In this document: piece after piece, positions 15,058-22,548 of the stretch
Numbering within the stretch: the stretch's first letter is position 1
Layout of the letters: every line of letters begins with the position of its first letter
Assembly (NCBI RefSeq): GCF_018130065.1
Contig: NZ_JAFCME010000001.1
Span: 1-64,000, forward strand
DNA from: Bradyrhizobium sp. AUGA SZCCT0158
Lineage (GTDB): Bacteria > Pseudomonadota > Alphaproteobacteria > Rhizobiales > Xanthobacteraceae
Direction of reading: 5' to 3'
DNA length: 64,000 nucleotides
Translations under genes and position numbers: made by a program
Notes under the pieces: generated by a model
Databases searched by the model: none
Told to the model about the DNA's origin: nothing
What the model saw: only the letters and a program-made list of their open reading frames with translations

Positions 15058-15239
15058 TGGTCAAGACAGGACCATGGAGCGAAGAAGAGGACCGGCGGCT
15101 GCTGGAATTGCGGGATGCCGGCCGGACTACCGTTTCGATCTCCAACGCATTGAAACGCACGGCGAGCGCTGTCGACAATCGCCTTTGGCTATTGCGGTCC
15201 CGAGAAAGGGTGAATGCTGAAGCCACCTCCGATGGTTAA
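15057..15239 (+). CDS. Small Myb/SANT-like protein
   Basis: 60 residues: GPWSEEEDRRLLELRDAGRT, then ISNALKRTASAVDNRLWLLR. The tryptophan-acidic first helix and the second helix fit a single SANT/Myb repeat. Overlaps the Ku stop by one base and runs into the ligase-like gene by 26 bases, so the three are one operon. Confidence 0.65.
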   Translation: MVKTGPWSEEEDRRLLELRDAGRTTVSISNALKRTASAVDNRLWLLRSRERVNAEATSDG

Positions 15240-15821
15240 ATCGACATTCTTTCCATGCATTCCAACGCGCGGCATAAAGGTCCCGGCCGGCCCGGACTGG
15301 ATCCACGAAATCAAGCATGACGGCTATCGGATGATCGTCCAGCGCGAGGGCACGCGGGTTCGGCTGTTCACTCGCAACGACTACGACTGGAGCGACAAGT
15401 ATCCGCTGGTCACCGAGGCCGCGCTGCGCATCATGTCCTTCGTCCTGGACGACGAAGCCGTGTTGCTCGGCGTCGATGGGATCTCAGACTTCGACGGCCT
15501 GCACAGTAATGACGAGGTGCAGTTCTACGCCTTCGATTTGCTGGTGACCGACGGCGACAACATACGGAAGCTGCCCCTTACGATGAGGAAGACGACCTCG
15601 CCCGGCTGCTTGCGCGGCGTGTCGACGGTATCTTCATCTCCGACTTCGAACGTGGCGAGATCGGGCCAGAGCTTTTCCGGCACGCCTGCATTATGGGGCT
15701 TGAGGGCCCGGTGTCGAAGCTCGTCGATCGACCTTACCCGCCCGGCCGGTCGCCCAACTGGGTGAGGGTCAAGAAGCCCGCCTCTCCCGCCATGCTGCGG
15801 GCGAAGGATGCGTTTTCCTGA
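15214..15821 (+). pseudogene. Short ATP-dependent DNA-ligase-like gene, one frameshift
   Basis: The first frame encodes WIHEIKHDGYRM (adenylation lysine), RLFTRNDYDWSDKY, DDEAVLLGVDGISDFDGLH, DEVQFYAFDLLV and LPLTMRKT. A one-base deletion near 15593 moves the rest into another frame: DLARLLARRVDGIFISDFER, FRHACIMGLEGPVSKL, SPNWVRVKK, stop at 15821. A repaired protein would be about 200 residues, an adenylation domain without an OB fold. A sequencing error cannot be excluded, but the other copies are also broken. Confidence 0.7.
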
Positions 15822-15999
15822 TGGACGAGCATTCTCCCAGGCTGCGCGTCGACGCGATCCTGAGGCCCCCAGCGAGACGTGGCACATCTGGTACGATGAC
15901 GTCGACGAGATGGTCCTCGACCAGCTGCTCGCCTGCGCTAAAGCCCGAATTGCCGGCCAACGTCCGGCGCCGAAGAAGCCGACGGCAACGCCTGGCTAA
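15808..15999 (+). CDS. Small hypothetical protein
   Basis: 63 residues: MRFPDGRAFSQAARRRDPEA, PSETWHIWYDDVDEMVLDQL, then a Lys/Pro tail. It overlaps the end of the ligase-like gene. The N-terminus looks like the start of a longer family that has been cut and joined to other sequence; this is inference. Confidence 0.35.
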   Translation: MRFPDGRAFSQAARRRDPEAPSETWHIWYDDVDEMVLDQLLACAKARIAGQRPAPKKPTATPG

Positions 16000-16143
16000 C
16001 CTGAACATTTGGCAGACCAAGCGTTTGGTCGAACCGCTTTCGGGCGTTAGCGGACGCCGTCACCTCGCCGGGCTCATTCACCACCGAGGTCGGGGAAGGT
16101 GCCTTGTGTTGCCTCTTGGTAATCCTAAAAGGCACGATACTCA

Positions 16144-16168
16144 AACGCCGGTCGTTGCCACTTGTTCC
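16144..16168 (-). promoter_or_regulatory. EcfG-type promoter, full consensus
   Basis: Minus strand: GGAAC, 16 bases (AAGTGGCAACGACCGG), CGTT. Downstream there is a GTGCCTT / AAGGCAC stem but no family A terminator, so the RNA body here has diverged. Confidence 0.6.
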
Positions 16169-16198
16169 CGATTTTTTCGCGCAATGTCGACTAACGGA

Positions 16199-16290
16199 CT
16201 GACAGGATCTCAGTCGAGAAAATAGCTTTTGCATTGCCAATCCAGGTTGATACTATTGCGTCTAATAGCCCGGCCTTTGGGCCGGAGATT
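16199..16290 (+). ncRNA. Family B element, copy 2 (degenerate terminator)
   Basis: CTGACA, 18 bases, TAGCTT, then GGTTGATACTATTGCGTC and a GCCCGGCC / GGGCCGG stem. It aligns base by base with 19671-19770, including the flank shared with the divergent EcfG promoter. The stem is followed by AGATTT only, so termination may be lost. Confidence 0.4.
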
Positions 16291-16471
16291 TACTCGTCTT
16301 TTCGTTTGTCTGGAAACAATGAGCGCGGTCCGCTTGAACCCCGTTATATTGCGTAGTTTGTTCGATGCGTAAGTCCGGTTTTCTGCCGCAAGTGTTTTCT
16401 TGTACGCCCTGGAAGGGAGTGACGAACTTGCTAACGGATACCCTAACGCTGGCCAAACGACGACGGTTGGG

Positions 16472-16813
16472 GTGACTTTGGGACGATTAGCGATGCTTCT
16501 CGGAGCAATCTGTGGCCTGTTTATCCTATGGTTCACGCTTGCCGCTCACAGACCACATTTTTCCCCCTACCCTGGTTTCGATCGATTGATTGCTTTCGCG
16601 ATGCTGAGCTTCCTCTTAGCCTTCGCATTCCCCAAGCATCTTCCGATCGTTTTGCTCGTATCGATCGTATTAGCGATTGGTTCTGAAACGCTTCAATTTC
16701 TGCGTCCTGGGCGTGACCCCCGCATCATTGATGGAATGATGAAGGTCATCGGGGCCAGCGCGGGCGTCGCCTGTTTCGCTCTGGGGAAGCTGGCGTTCAA
16801 GCCGAAAGCGTAG
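16472..16813 (+). CDS. VanZ-like membrane protein
   Basis: About 113 residues with three or four hydrophobic helices. The VanZ-family pattern is visible: FDRLIAFAMLSFLLAFAFP, then GSETLQFLRPGRDPRIIDGM and a final glycine-rich helix. The start is uncertain: GTG at 16472 keeps the first helix whole; TTG at 16400 and ATG at 16493 are alternatives. Role unknown; VanZ relatives include a teicoplanin-resistance protein. Confidence 0.65.
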   Translation: MTLGRLAMLLGAICGLFILWFTLAAHRPHFSPYPGFDRLIAFAMLSFLLAFAFPKHLPIVLLVSIVLAIGSETLQFLRPGRDPRIIDGMMKVIGASAGVACFALGKLAFKPKA

Positions 16814-16895
16814 CGCTCGTTTTTGTCGATGACACACTCAGCCGAGGACGGAATCAAACAGTTGTCACCAGAGCGAGACGAACTGTATCTCGCAT

Positions 16896-16990
16896 TGTAA
16901 ATACGGCTACGCTCGCTTGCCTCTGGAGTTCCACCCGGTGACTTAAAGTCTCCGGATTGCCGATTGTTGAAACCGGCTCATTCTTTCGCA
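16896..16990 (-). repeat. Inverted copy of the 3' end of the 32185-32370 gene
   Basis: The reverse complement of this stretch matches about 32278-32370 over some 85 bp, including GAGACTTTAAGTCACCGGG. It is a dead fragment here because the frame is shifted. Otherwise nothing is seen in 16814-17143. Confidence 0.6.
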
Positions 16991-17143
16991 CCTTTTCACT
17001 CAAACCAAAAAGCCCACACACAGTAAAAATGCCAACGGGCCATAGGTCAGTTTGCTCGTCGCTGGCCCTTCACAACTGCTGGCTGCCGCCCAGCCATCGT
17101 AATTCTAAATTAAACATCCGGTTCAGCAAGGGAGAGAATAATC

Positions 17144-17380
17144 GTGGCCAAGAAATCTCTTATGGATAAATTCAAAGAGTTCGTCGAAGCATCTACCGAA
17201 TCTAACGTACCCATGACCGAGCGCGAGATAGCAAAGACTAAGGCTAAGAAAAAAGCTAAAAGCTCCGCCGTTAAGCGTGCAACAGCTTCGAACAAGAAGG
17301 CTAAGAAAACTATCAAAAAATCAACGAAGAGACGTTCTAAAAAAACGCGCAAGAAGGCAGGGAAGAAGTCAAAGCGGTAA
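17144..17380 (+). CDS. Histone-H1-like Lys-rich small protein
   Basis: 78 residues: KKSLMDKFKEFVEASTESNV, then KTKAKKKAKSSAVKR and a run of KK, KR and SK pairs to the end. Strongly basic, so probably nucleic-acid binding. GTG start with GGGAGAG upstream. AT content is higher than in the neighbours. Confidence 0.55.
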   Translation: MAKKSLMDKFKEFVEASTESNVPMTEREIAKTKAKKKAKSSAVKRATASNKKAKKTIKKSTKRRSKKTRKKAGKKSKR

Positions 17381-17413
17381 TCACAAATTCACGGTCGAAC
17401 AAGGAGCGAACTA

Positions 17414-17644
17414 ATGGCCAAGGGTAAAGACAAGCCATCCAAGCAAACAAAGAAACCGAAGTCTGACAAGCCGAAGGGTTCCGGCTCGTCGTATCAGCAG
17501 GAATACGCTATGCAGCAAGCCGGCCTCCAGCTGCCGACGCAATCAACCAGTGGACAGGCGCGGTATTTCTGTGGCGCCGCGGTCGAGATAGCGGTAACCG
17601 ACCATCACGTTCAGGATGCACATATGGATTCGCAGCACGCATGA
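17414..17644 (+). CDS. Partner protein of the 87-residue family
   Basis: 76 residues. Lys-rich N-terminus (KGKDKPSKQTKKPKSDKPKG), then SSYQQEYAMQQAGLQLPTQS and a C-terminal YFCGAAVEIAVTDHHVQDAH. The stop overlaps the next start by ATGA. Remnants of its C-terminus are found at 156-340 and 5690-5757, so the pair was duplicated as a unit. The N-terminal half is like other short Lys-rich proteins and could have been joined secondarily. Confidence 0.55.
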   Translation: MAKGKDKPSKQTKKPKSDKPKGSGSSYQQEYAMQQAGLQLPTQSTSGQARYFCGAAVEIAVTDHHVQDAHMDSQHA

Positions 17645-17904
17645 AGTTTAGCACTGATCGATCCTATGCCGATCCGGAAGCCGCCGCGCGCAAGCTTCTG
17701 GAGATCGCCAACACGGTCGAGGCGATCCAGGACGGCCGCATCCACATCGAGAAGATCAACGGACCGATGCTGTTCAAGGAAGGCGCCAGCCCGACCGAGT
17801 ACAAGGCCGGCCTTGATCTAGCTGTCAAGCGCGGCTGGCTATTGCTGCATGAGAGCTGCACCTACGTGAAGTTTACGCCAGCCGGCGCCGAGCTATTCGC
17901 CTGA
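17641..17904 (+). CDS. Conserved 87-residue protein, family copy 3
   Basis: The most diverged and probably intact copy: MKFSTDRSYADPEAAARKLL, HIEKINGPMLFKEGASPTEY, GWLLLHESCTYVKFTPAGAE. It has the same length and ATGA coupling as copy 1. Substitutions are spread along the protein while the core is kept, which suggests selection on protein sequence. Confidence 0.75.
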   Translation: MKFSTDRSYADPEAAARKLLEIANTVEAIQDGRIHIEKINGPMLFKEGASPTEYKAGLDLAVKRGWLLLHESCTYVKFTPAGAELFA

Positions 17905-18099
17905 TGCGTCTGGGGCGACTTCACTCTTCCACCACCTCAATTTTGGCCGATTTTTTGCGGCGGTACTAGCTGGTCCGGCCACTATCCCATTTCACCATTT
18001 GCTTCGACAATGGTACCGATCTCGCCGGAATCCTCCCGCGCGACGCGGTGCCCTACCTGAAGGTCGGTCATGTTGATCATGGTCGAAGCAACTGGCCGC

Positions 18100-18297
18100 T
18101 TATCTAGGCGGCTGTAAGCCCGGTGATGATAGCCATTCCTGCATGTGAGCGGCTGCCTCAGCCTGCCGGGCTTTGCGGAGCAGCAGCTCCCGTTCGAAAC
18201 TTTGACGGGTGCCTTCAGCCTGCTGCCGCAAGCGTTGCGCCTCTTGGATTAAGCGCTGGTTCAGTGGGGTATCATGTAGGATACGGCATCGTTGCAT
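18100..18297 (-). CDS. Small conserved helical protein
   Basis: 65 residues from the ATG at 18297: RILHDTPLNQRLIQEAQRLR, ERELLLRKARQAEAAAHMQE, ending WLSSPGLQPPR. A soluble helical hairpin of a type repeated in many Bradyrhizobium genomes. Ribosome site GGAG. EcfG-like promoter at 18385-18410. Function unknown. Confidence 0.65.
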   Translation of the reverse strand: MQRCRILHDTPLNQRLIQEAQRLRQQAEGTRQSFERELLLRKARQAEAAAHMQEWLSSPGLQPPR

Positions 18298-18384
18298 GGG
18301 CGCTGCTCCATTCCTGATGGAAGGCGGGAGCGCGACCGGCGTTCTCATCACCGATATAAGCCACTGACCGTGCGGTGCCGACAT

Positions 18385-18410
18385 AACTGTCCAACCTTCT
18401 GTCCGGTTCC
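18385..18410 (-). promoter_or_regulatory. EcfG-like promoter
   Basis: Minus strand: GGAAC, 17 bases, AGTT; about 90 bases before the start at 18297. Confidence 0.45.
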
Positions 18411-18771
18411 GGAAAGACGATTCTGAAAAGCTACAACATGGCGGCGGGAGAAGACTCCTTACGACCCAGGTGCATGTCACCTGGGCGCAAGCCCCACAGG
18501 GTCACTTACTCATTTGACTTATTTGGCGTTTCTGAAGTAGTTCCCGTGGAGGAACGAAATATACCGCTGGAATCCAGAAGTCCGCTGCCGGACAATGGAA
18601 CGGTCACCGAACGCCCGTGACTACCATCGGTGATGAGATCGCCCGGCGTGCGCTCCGGCCCTTCTCAAAAAATGGAGGAGCACACCATGCAGCGACGCCG
18701 TATCACCTTTCCAGATCAGCTGTCAGGACCAGCGGAGGTCGACCCGTCTCAAGCCCCCGAAGTAATCGCTA

Positions 18772-19044
18772 AGCCTTGGGGGATATTACGCCTATATTAT
18801 TGGCGAGGACGGTCATATCCGGAAACGCGTCGTGGTCCATTGCGACAATGACGAGGAAGCCAAGCGCCGCGCCCAACAACTGGTGGACGGGCACGCGATA
18901 GAGCTATGGCAAGAGGCGCGCAAGGTCGCGACGTTCCAGCCTAAGGGATTACCCCCCGTTTCAGCGCTAGGTGCACGAACCAACGTTGGTAGACTGTGTT
19001 CATTCGCAGTCAGTGACAACAGATCGACGTGGCCAGGCGCATAA
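18772..19044 (+). pseudogene. Small conserved gene with lost start
   Basis: The frame after a TAA gives SLGGYYAYIIGEDGHIRKRV, VHCDNDEEAKRRAQQLVDGH and AIELWQEARKVATF, then an unrelated tail. This is a recognisable small family (YIIGEDGHI, ELW, KVATF), but there is no in-frame ATG. A separate short frame (18687 on, MQRRRITFPDQ) now runs into it in another frame, so the front was probably swapped or shifted. Confidence 0.5.
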
Positions 19045-19121
19045 CTGACCAGCAAACGATCGACGGGATTACCGTGAGAGGCACGTTGAGTGTCTGTCCA
19101 TGGCATCGTAGCGAAGCCGTT

Positions 19122-19255
19122 GCCAAACGAAGAGGCCCCAGCCGGGGCGTGACTGGGGCCCATTCCATATCCTGCACCGACAAGTCGGAGCATGACGTCA
19201 GAAACTTCGCCATCCGATTTGGTCCATCCTATGTCCTCAATTTGGAAGGGTAATG
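19122..19255 (-). repeat. Duplicated intergenic element, copy 2
   Basis: Matches 1817-1950: GGCCCATTCCATATC, the GGCCCCAG / CTGGGGCC stem and CCATCCTATGTCCT. It lies directly downstream of the broken basic-protein gene. Confidence 0.55.
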
Positions 19256-19438
19256 TCTTCGTCTCTGCCACACCCCCGCCTTCGTCTTCCTCGCTTGCTT
19301 CATGACGACCATGAACTCGCCGCTCTTTTTGTCGAGTTCGATCCATGCGGTGGGCCGCCGAGGCTTCGTCTTCAGTTGGGTCCGCCTTCTTCAGCACGCT
19401 CGTTCCGGCAGTGTCGCCTTTCGTTCGTTGACTGTCAT
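19250..19438 (-). pseudogene. Frameshifted copy of the basic protein at 2315-2533
   Basis: It starts MTVNERK and, across frames, continues with GDTA, TSVLKK, RTQLKT, ELDKKSGEFMVVMKQARKTK. These are in the same order as MAVNKPKGDNA..KKRSQVKTP..RNKKGGEFVAVKKPAKKAK in the intact gene. At least two frame changes. Confidence 0.6.
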
Positions 19439-19529
19439 TTCCGGTATCTCCTCGTCCCATCGAATTGAAGCGAGGGTGCCTTGCCGCAATGGGCAGGGTT
19501 GATGCGCTTGGCTTTAAAAACGTCAGGTC

Positions 19530-19605
19530 CAAAAGAACGGCCCCGGCGGTCTAGGGGCAAACGCGCCGAGGCCGGCTCAAGTGGTTTGTCCGTTCCTATC
19601 ACACG
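19530..19605 (-). ncRNA. Candidate EcfG-driven small RNA, family A
   Basis: From the promoter at 19613-19637 it is 35 bases to the stem GCCGGCCTCGGCGCG / CGCCGGGGCCG, followed by TTCTTTT. No coding frame. It lies back to back with the family B element at 19671-19770. Confidence 0.5.
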
Positions 19606-19966
19606 AGCCACCAATGCAGATCATTGCCACTAGTTCCCGATTTTGTGAAAGCGCAGTGTGGGCTAACGAATTGACAGGATCTCGGCCAAAAAAATATTCT
19701 TCGGGCATTGCAGATCCCGAGTTGATACTTTTGCGTCCAATAGCCCGGCCTTGAGCCGGGCTATTTTTATGACCACCGGCTGGACATCTAATCCCTGGGT
19801 CGATCGCGAACTCTGCCATCGTATAGACGCGGCCATCGGCCTCGATGGTTACCTGAACGCATCCTTGAGCAAGCAAATCGTTTGCCGTCTCGATGGCGTC
19901 CGCGGGCGTGTCCCGGACCAACTCGGTGTCGCCCACCAGGTCGCTCTTGCCCCGCACAATGAACAT
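19577..19966 (-). CDS. Small conserved protein with read-through tail
   Basis: The first 58 residues, MFIVRGKSDLVGDTELVRDT, PADAIETANDLLAQGC, VTIEADGRVYTMAEFAIDP, look like a complete small protein with strand-helix-strand order. The frame then runs on through the RNA elements at 19613-19770 for 70 unlikely residues, so the native stop appears lost. A related frameshifted gene is at 6043-6241. Confidence 0.45.
   Translation of the reverse strand: MFIVRGKSDLVGDTELVRDTPADAIETANDLLAQGCVQVTIEADGRVYTMAEFAIDPGIRCPAGGHKNSPAQGRAIGRKSINSGSAMPEEYFFGRDPVNSLAHTALSQNRELVAMICIGGSCDRNGQTT
19613..19637 (-). promoter_or_regulatory. EcfG-type promoter
   Basis: Minus strand: GGAAC, 16 bases (TAGTGGCAATGATCTG), CATT. 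Confidence 0.55.
19671..19770 (+). ncRNA. Candidate small RNA, family B, copy 1
   Basis: A sigma70-like TTGACA, 18 bases, TATTCT is followed by about 60 bases including GTTGATACTTTTGCGTCC. It ends in the hairpin TAGCCCGGC / GCCGGGCTA with TTTTT at 19741-19767. No reading frame. Copy 2 at 16199-16290 keeps the promoter spacing exactly. Confidence 0.5.
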
Positions 19967-20122
19967 CGTCGGTTCTCGATTGATTCAAAGATGCCCCGCA
20001 GTGCCGATTTTCGAACGCTCGTAGAATTACGTAATCCGGAATAGTAACCGCTATGTCCGCTCTTTGCCTCATGGTTGGGCCATACGTGGAACAGGATCGA
20101 GAAGCTTGAGAGACCTGCATTG

Positions 20123-20224
20123 GTGGACGAGGACAAAACCTACGACACCATACTCGTATTAGGCTCGGTGGCGCTGTTCGCCGCGAGCGTATTCGCAATG
20201 ATCACGTTGATTGGCGGGCAATAG
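20123..20224 (+). CDS. Possible 33-residue membrane peptide
   Basis: VDEDKTYDTILVLGSVALFA, ASVFAMITLIGGQ from GTG (or TTG three bases earlier). Single helix. No clear ribosome site. Confidence 0.3.
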   Translation: MDEDKTYDTILVLGSVALFAASVFAMITLIGGQ

Positions 20225-20273
20225 GGCAGCATTTGAATGCTGCTTTCCAGCATGTGCGATTGCGGCGCAAAGA

Positions 20274-20313
20274 GAAACGGCCCCAGACGGGCGTGAAGCG
20301 CCAAGGCCGTTTC
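20274..20313 (-). terminator. Family A-like hairpin
   Basis: AAACGGCCTTGGCGC / GTCTGGGGCCGTTTCTCTTT on the minus strand. The GGAAC at 20354-20358 upstream has no matching -10, so it may simply end a transcript, or be a decayed RNA gene. Confidence 0.35.
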
Positions 20314-20500
20314 CGTCCCCACCAGCTCATTCAGGCTAGCGGCGATGTCGACGGTTCCAAGATGGCGAACTGACGCACCCTTTTGCCGAATGGATTGAGA
20401 GACCTTCCAGCCCTGGCTGTGTAGAACAACTTCGGGTGTTCGCTGCACAGGGCGGTGACAGGTCAAAGCGATGGTCGGGCCGCCACGCGGAAAGTGTGGA

Positions 20501-21505
20501 TCATCCGCCATCTGAAAACCCGCCGCGAGCCCCATTGCTCGCCGAACGCGCCTGGCGCGTGGCGCGCGATATCTCGCGCTCGCGGGTAACGTCTTCCGCG
20601 CGTTTGTCGGCCCTGAGCCCTAGATATACGGGATGGCGCATTTCTCCTTTTGTCGTCCACTCAGTGAATTTTACCTCAGCCACCAGCGACGGTTTGACCC
20701 ACGTCGTGACGGCTTCATCCTTCACTTTCGCAGAAAAGGGGGATTTCGAGGCTTTGAGCTTGATGAGCTTGCTGTACAGCTGCTCCAGGGTAGTGTGAGA
20801 AAAGCCCGTGCCGACATGACCGATATAGCGCCAGCCGTTCTGCTCGCGCACCGCTAGGGCAAGCGCTCCAAAGTACGGACGCGTCCGCTTGGGTGCTGTG
20901 AATCCTACGATGACCACTTCCTGCCGCTTCGAAGTCTTGACCTTCAGCCAATTGTCGGTGCGGGCGCCCGACAGATATTTGCTGTCTGAGCGCTTAGCCA
21001 TGATGCCTTCAAGGCCCTTGCGTTCCGCTTCGTCAAAGAACTTCGTGCCATCTTTTTTGCGGTGACGACTGAACGCGATGAGTTTGTGACGCGGCAGGAT
21101 TTCCTTAAGGCGCTTCTTGCGTTCGATCAGCATAAGCCCGCGCAAATCTTCTTCATCGTGAAACATAAGGTCGAATGCGCAATACTGCAGCTTCGCATCG
21201 TGACGGAGCGCATTCTGCAGCAGTTGAAAGTGCGACACGCCGTTTTCGTCCAAGGCGACGAGTTCACCGTCAATCACCGCATCGCCTTTTACGCCTTCGA
21301 GCGCTTTGGCTACTTCTATGTAGCTGTGGTTGATGATCTTGCCGTTGCGGCTGTAGAGAGTAACCTTGCCGCCTTCTATCTTCGCGACCATGCGGAAACC
21401 ATCATACTTGTCCTCGAATACCCACCCGGCATCGTCGAACGGACTATCGGTGAGGGTGGCGAGCATGGGCTGGAGCCGCTTGGGTAACGAGGAAGTCCTG
21501 GTCAT
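20501..21505 (-). CDS. Stand-alone ATP-dependent DNA ligase (LigD/LigC-like)
   Basis: 334 residues. Adenylation lysine in EDKYDGFRM (about residue 32), then VIDGELVALDE, LQYCAFDLMFHDEED, GLEGIMAKRSDSKYLSG and NWLKVKTSKRQEVVIVGF (motifs III-V). An OB-fold domain follows to about residue 290 (FGALALAVREQNGWRYIGHV, PSLVAEVKFTEWT), with a polar tail. It has no polymerase or phosphoesterase domain. It is the only intact ligase of this kind in the window and the natural partner of Ku. Overlaps the upstream AlkB-like gene by ATGA. Confidence 0.9.
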   Translation of the reverse strand: MTRTSSLPKRLQPMLATLTDSPFDDAGWVFEDKYDGFRMVAKIEGGKVTLYSRNGKIINHSYIEVAKALEGVKGDAVIDGELVALDENGVSHFQLLQNALRHDAKLQYCAFDLMFHDEEDLRGLMLIERKKRLKEILPRHKLIAFSRHRKKDGTKFFDEAERKGLEGIMAKRSDSKYLSGARTDNWLKVKTSKRQEVVIVGFTAPKRTRPYFGALALAVREQNGWRYIGHVGTGFSHTTLEQLYSKLIKLKASKSPFSAKVKDEAVTTWVKPSLVAEVKFTEWTTKGEMRHPVYLGLRADKRAEDVTREREISRATRQARSASNGARGGFSDGG

Positions 21506-22104
21506 GCCTGCGCCCCTTCGGGCGGGCCTACTTCGAGAACATTTCGGAAGGTAATTGAATAGCGCAGCCTCTCAACGCCGGGAATGCTGTGCTCCCACAC
21601 GGATCGTGCAGGCCCCCGCAGGAGATAAATAGACCGCGGCTCTACCGTGAGGTTGCGGCCCAGCCAGCGATGGCCTGTCTTCAGGCGCAGCCGGAAGGTG
21701 CAGGCGGACTGAAGCGATATGCCGACGACATCCCCGAACACCGAGCGGTCCGTGTGCCAGCCGAGGGCAGCGCCGGGCGTATATTCGGTAATAAGGACCT
21801 GATGGAGCGTGCCGGGCGGGATTTCCGCGAAGTTTTCCGCCCGCGCGCGGATACCGGACAGAAACTCCGGCATGGCCACAACTGGTGACAGGCCGCCACC
21901 GTTGAAGTCGTATCGCCAGCCGAACGAAAAGACCCGGCGCTTCCCGGTGAAACCTTGAAACTCGAACTCGCGAAAGGGAAGAGGCACAATATGCCTTAAA
22001 AGAGACTGCTCTTCCTCGCGGTTCATGAAATCAGGCTGATATCTGAAACCCTCAGGAAGAGCGTCGTCTCCGAAAAGATCTAGACTGGGACTAGCGTTTG
22101 GCAC
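21502..22104 (-). CDS. AlkB-like 2-oxoglutarate/Fe(II) oxygenase
   Basis: 200 residues, the size of short bacterial AlkB homologues. Iron ligands GWHTDRS (HxD) and the later VWEHSIP histidine, followed by RLRYSITFR whose arginines would bind 2-oxoglutarate. Substrate entry loop FQGFTGKRRVFSFGW. AlkB enzymes remove alkyl groups from DNA or RNA bases by oxidation. Middle gene of a three-gene operon with the ligase, which supports a DNA-repair role. Confidence 0.85.
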   Translation of the reverse strand: MPNASPSLDLFGDDALPEGFRYQPDFMNREEEQSLLRHIVPLPFREFEFQGFTGKRRVFSFGWRYDFNGGGLSPVVAMPEFLSGIRARAENFAEIPPGTLHQVLITEYTPGAALGWHTDRSVFGDVVGISLQSACTFRLRLKTGHRWLGRNLTVEPRSIYLLRGPARSVWEHSIPGVERLRYSITFRNVLEVGPPEGAQA

Positions 22105-22354
22105 GTGTCTTCTTTCGAGCCGGAGCTCTCGAGACGGGCTTCCGGTCCCCGCGGTCGCCCCGTCCGGGCTTGGCGGCCTTCTTCGCCTTCCGGCGGCCGT
22201 CCTGTGACAGCGAGCGGCTCACATCATCGCTTTCTTTGATCCGGCCCACGGCGTCGCGCCGGATGTAGCGCTTGTCCCCGCGCGGCGAAATCAATTCGCG
22301 TTTCGCTGACGATTTCTTCTTCGCTGCCTTCTTGGTCGTTGCCCGTTTCGCCAT
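22091..22354 (-). CDS. Small basic protein heading the repair operon
   Basis: 87 residues. Lys/Ala-rich start (AKRATTKKAAKKKSSAKREL), a central ISPRGDKRYIRRDAVGRIKE, then an Arg/Lys tail. The central part resembles small proteins of the RGDKRYxRRD kind; the ends are disordered. Overlaps the AlkB-like gene by 14 bases. Confidence 0.65.
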   Translation of the reverse strand: MAKRATTKKAAKKKSSAKRELISPRGDKRYIRRDAVGRIKESDDVSRSLSQDGRRKAKKAAKPGRGDRGDRKPVSRAPARKKTRAKR

Positions 22355-22386
22355 TTTCGTCTCCCTGGACTGTCTGGTCGATACTC

Positions 22387-22412
22387 AACACCAGCCGCAT
22401 AACAGGAGTTCC
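22387..22412 (-). promoter_or_regulatory. EcfG-like promoter of the ligase/AlkB operon
   Basis: Minus strand: GGAAC, 17 bases, TGTT, 33 bases before the ATG at 22354. Confidence 0.5.
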
Positions 22413-22498
22413 AGCCAGCGCGCCCCCGCATGCGTCGCGACCGCTCATTGGCCGCAGGGCTTGCCGGGTTGCGTACCCTTGCAGCCCTTCGCCCAACA

Positions 22499-22523
22499 GG
22501 AACCATGTCGACCGTCCGTCGTT
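22499..22523 (+). promoter_or_regulatory. EcfG-type promoter, full consensus, hydrolase operon
   Basis: GGAAC, 16 bases (CATGTCGACCGTCCGT), CGTT, 26 bases before the ATG at 22549. With the divergent site at 22387-22412 it makes a two-way stress control region. Confidence 0.65.
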
Positions 22524-22548
22524 GGAGCTGGCTTTCAGGAAGATAGCC

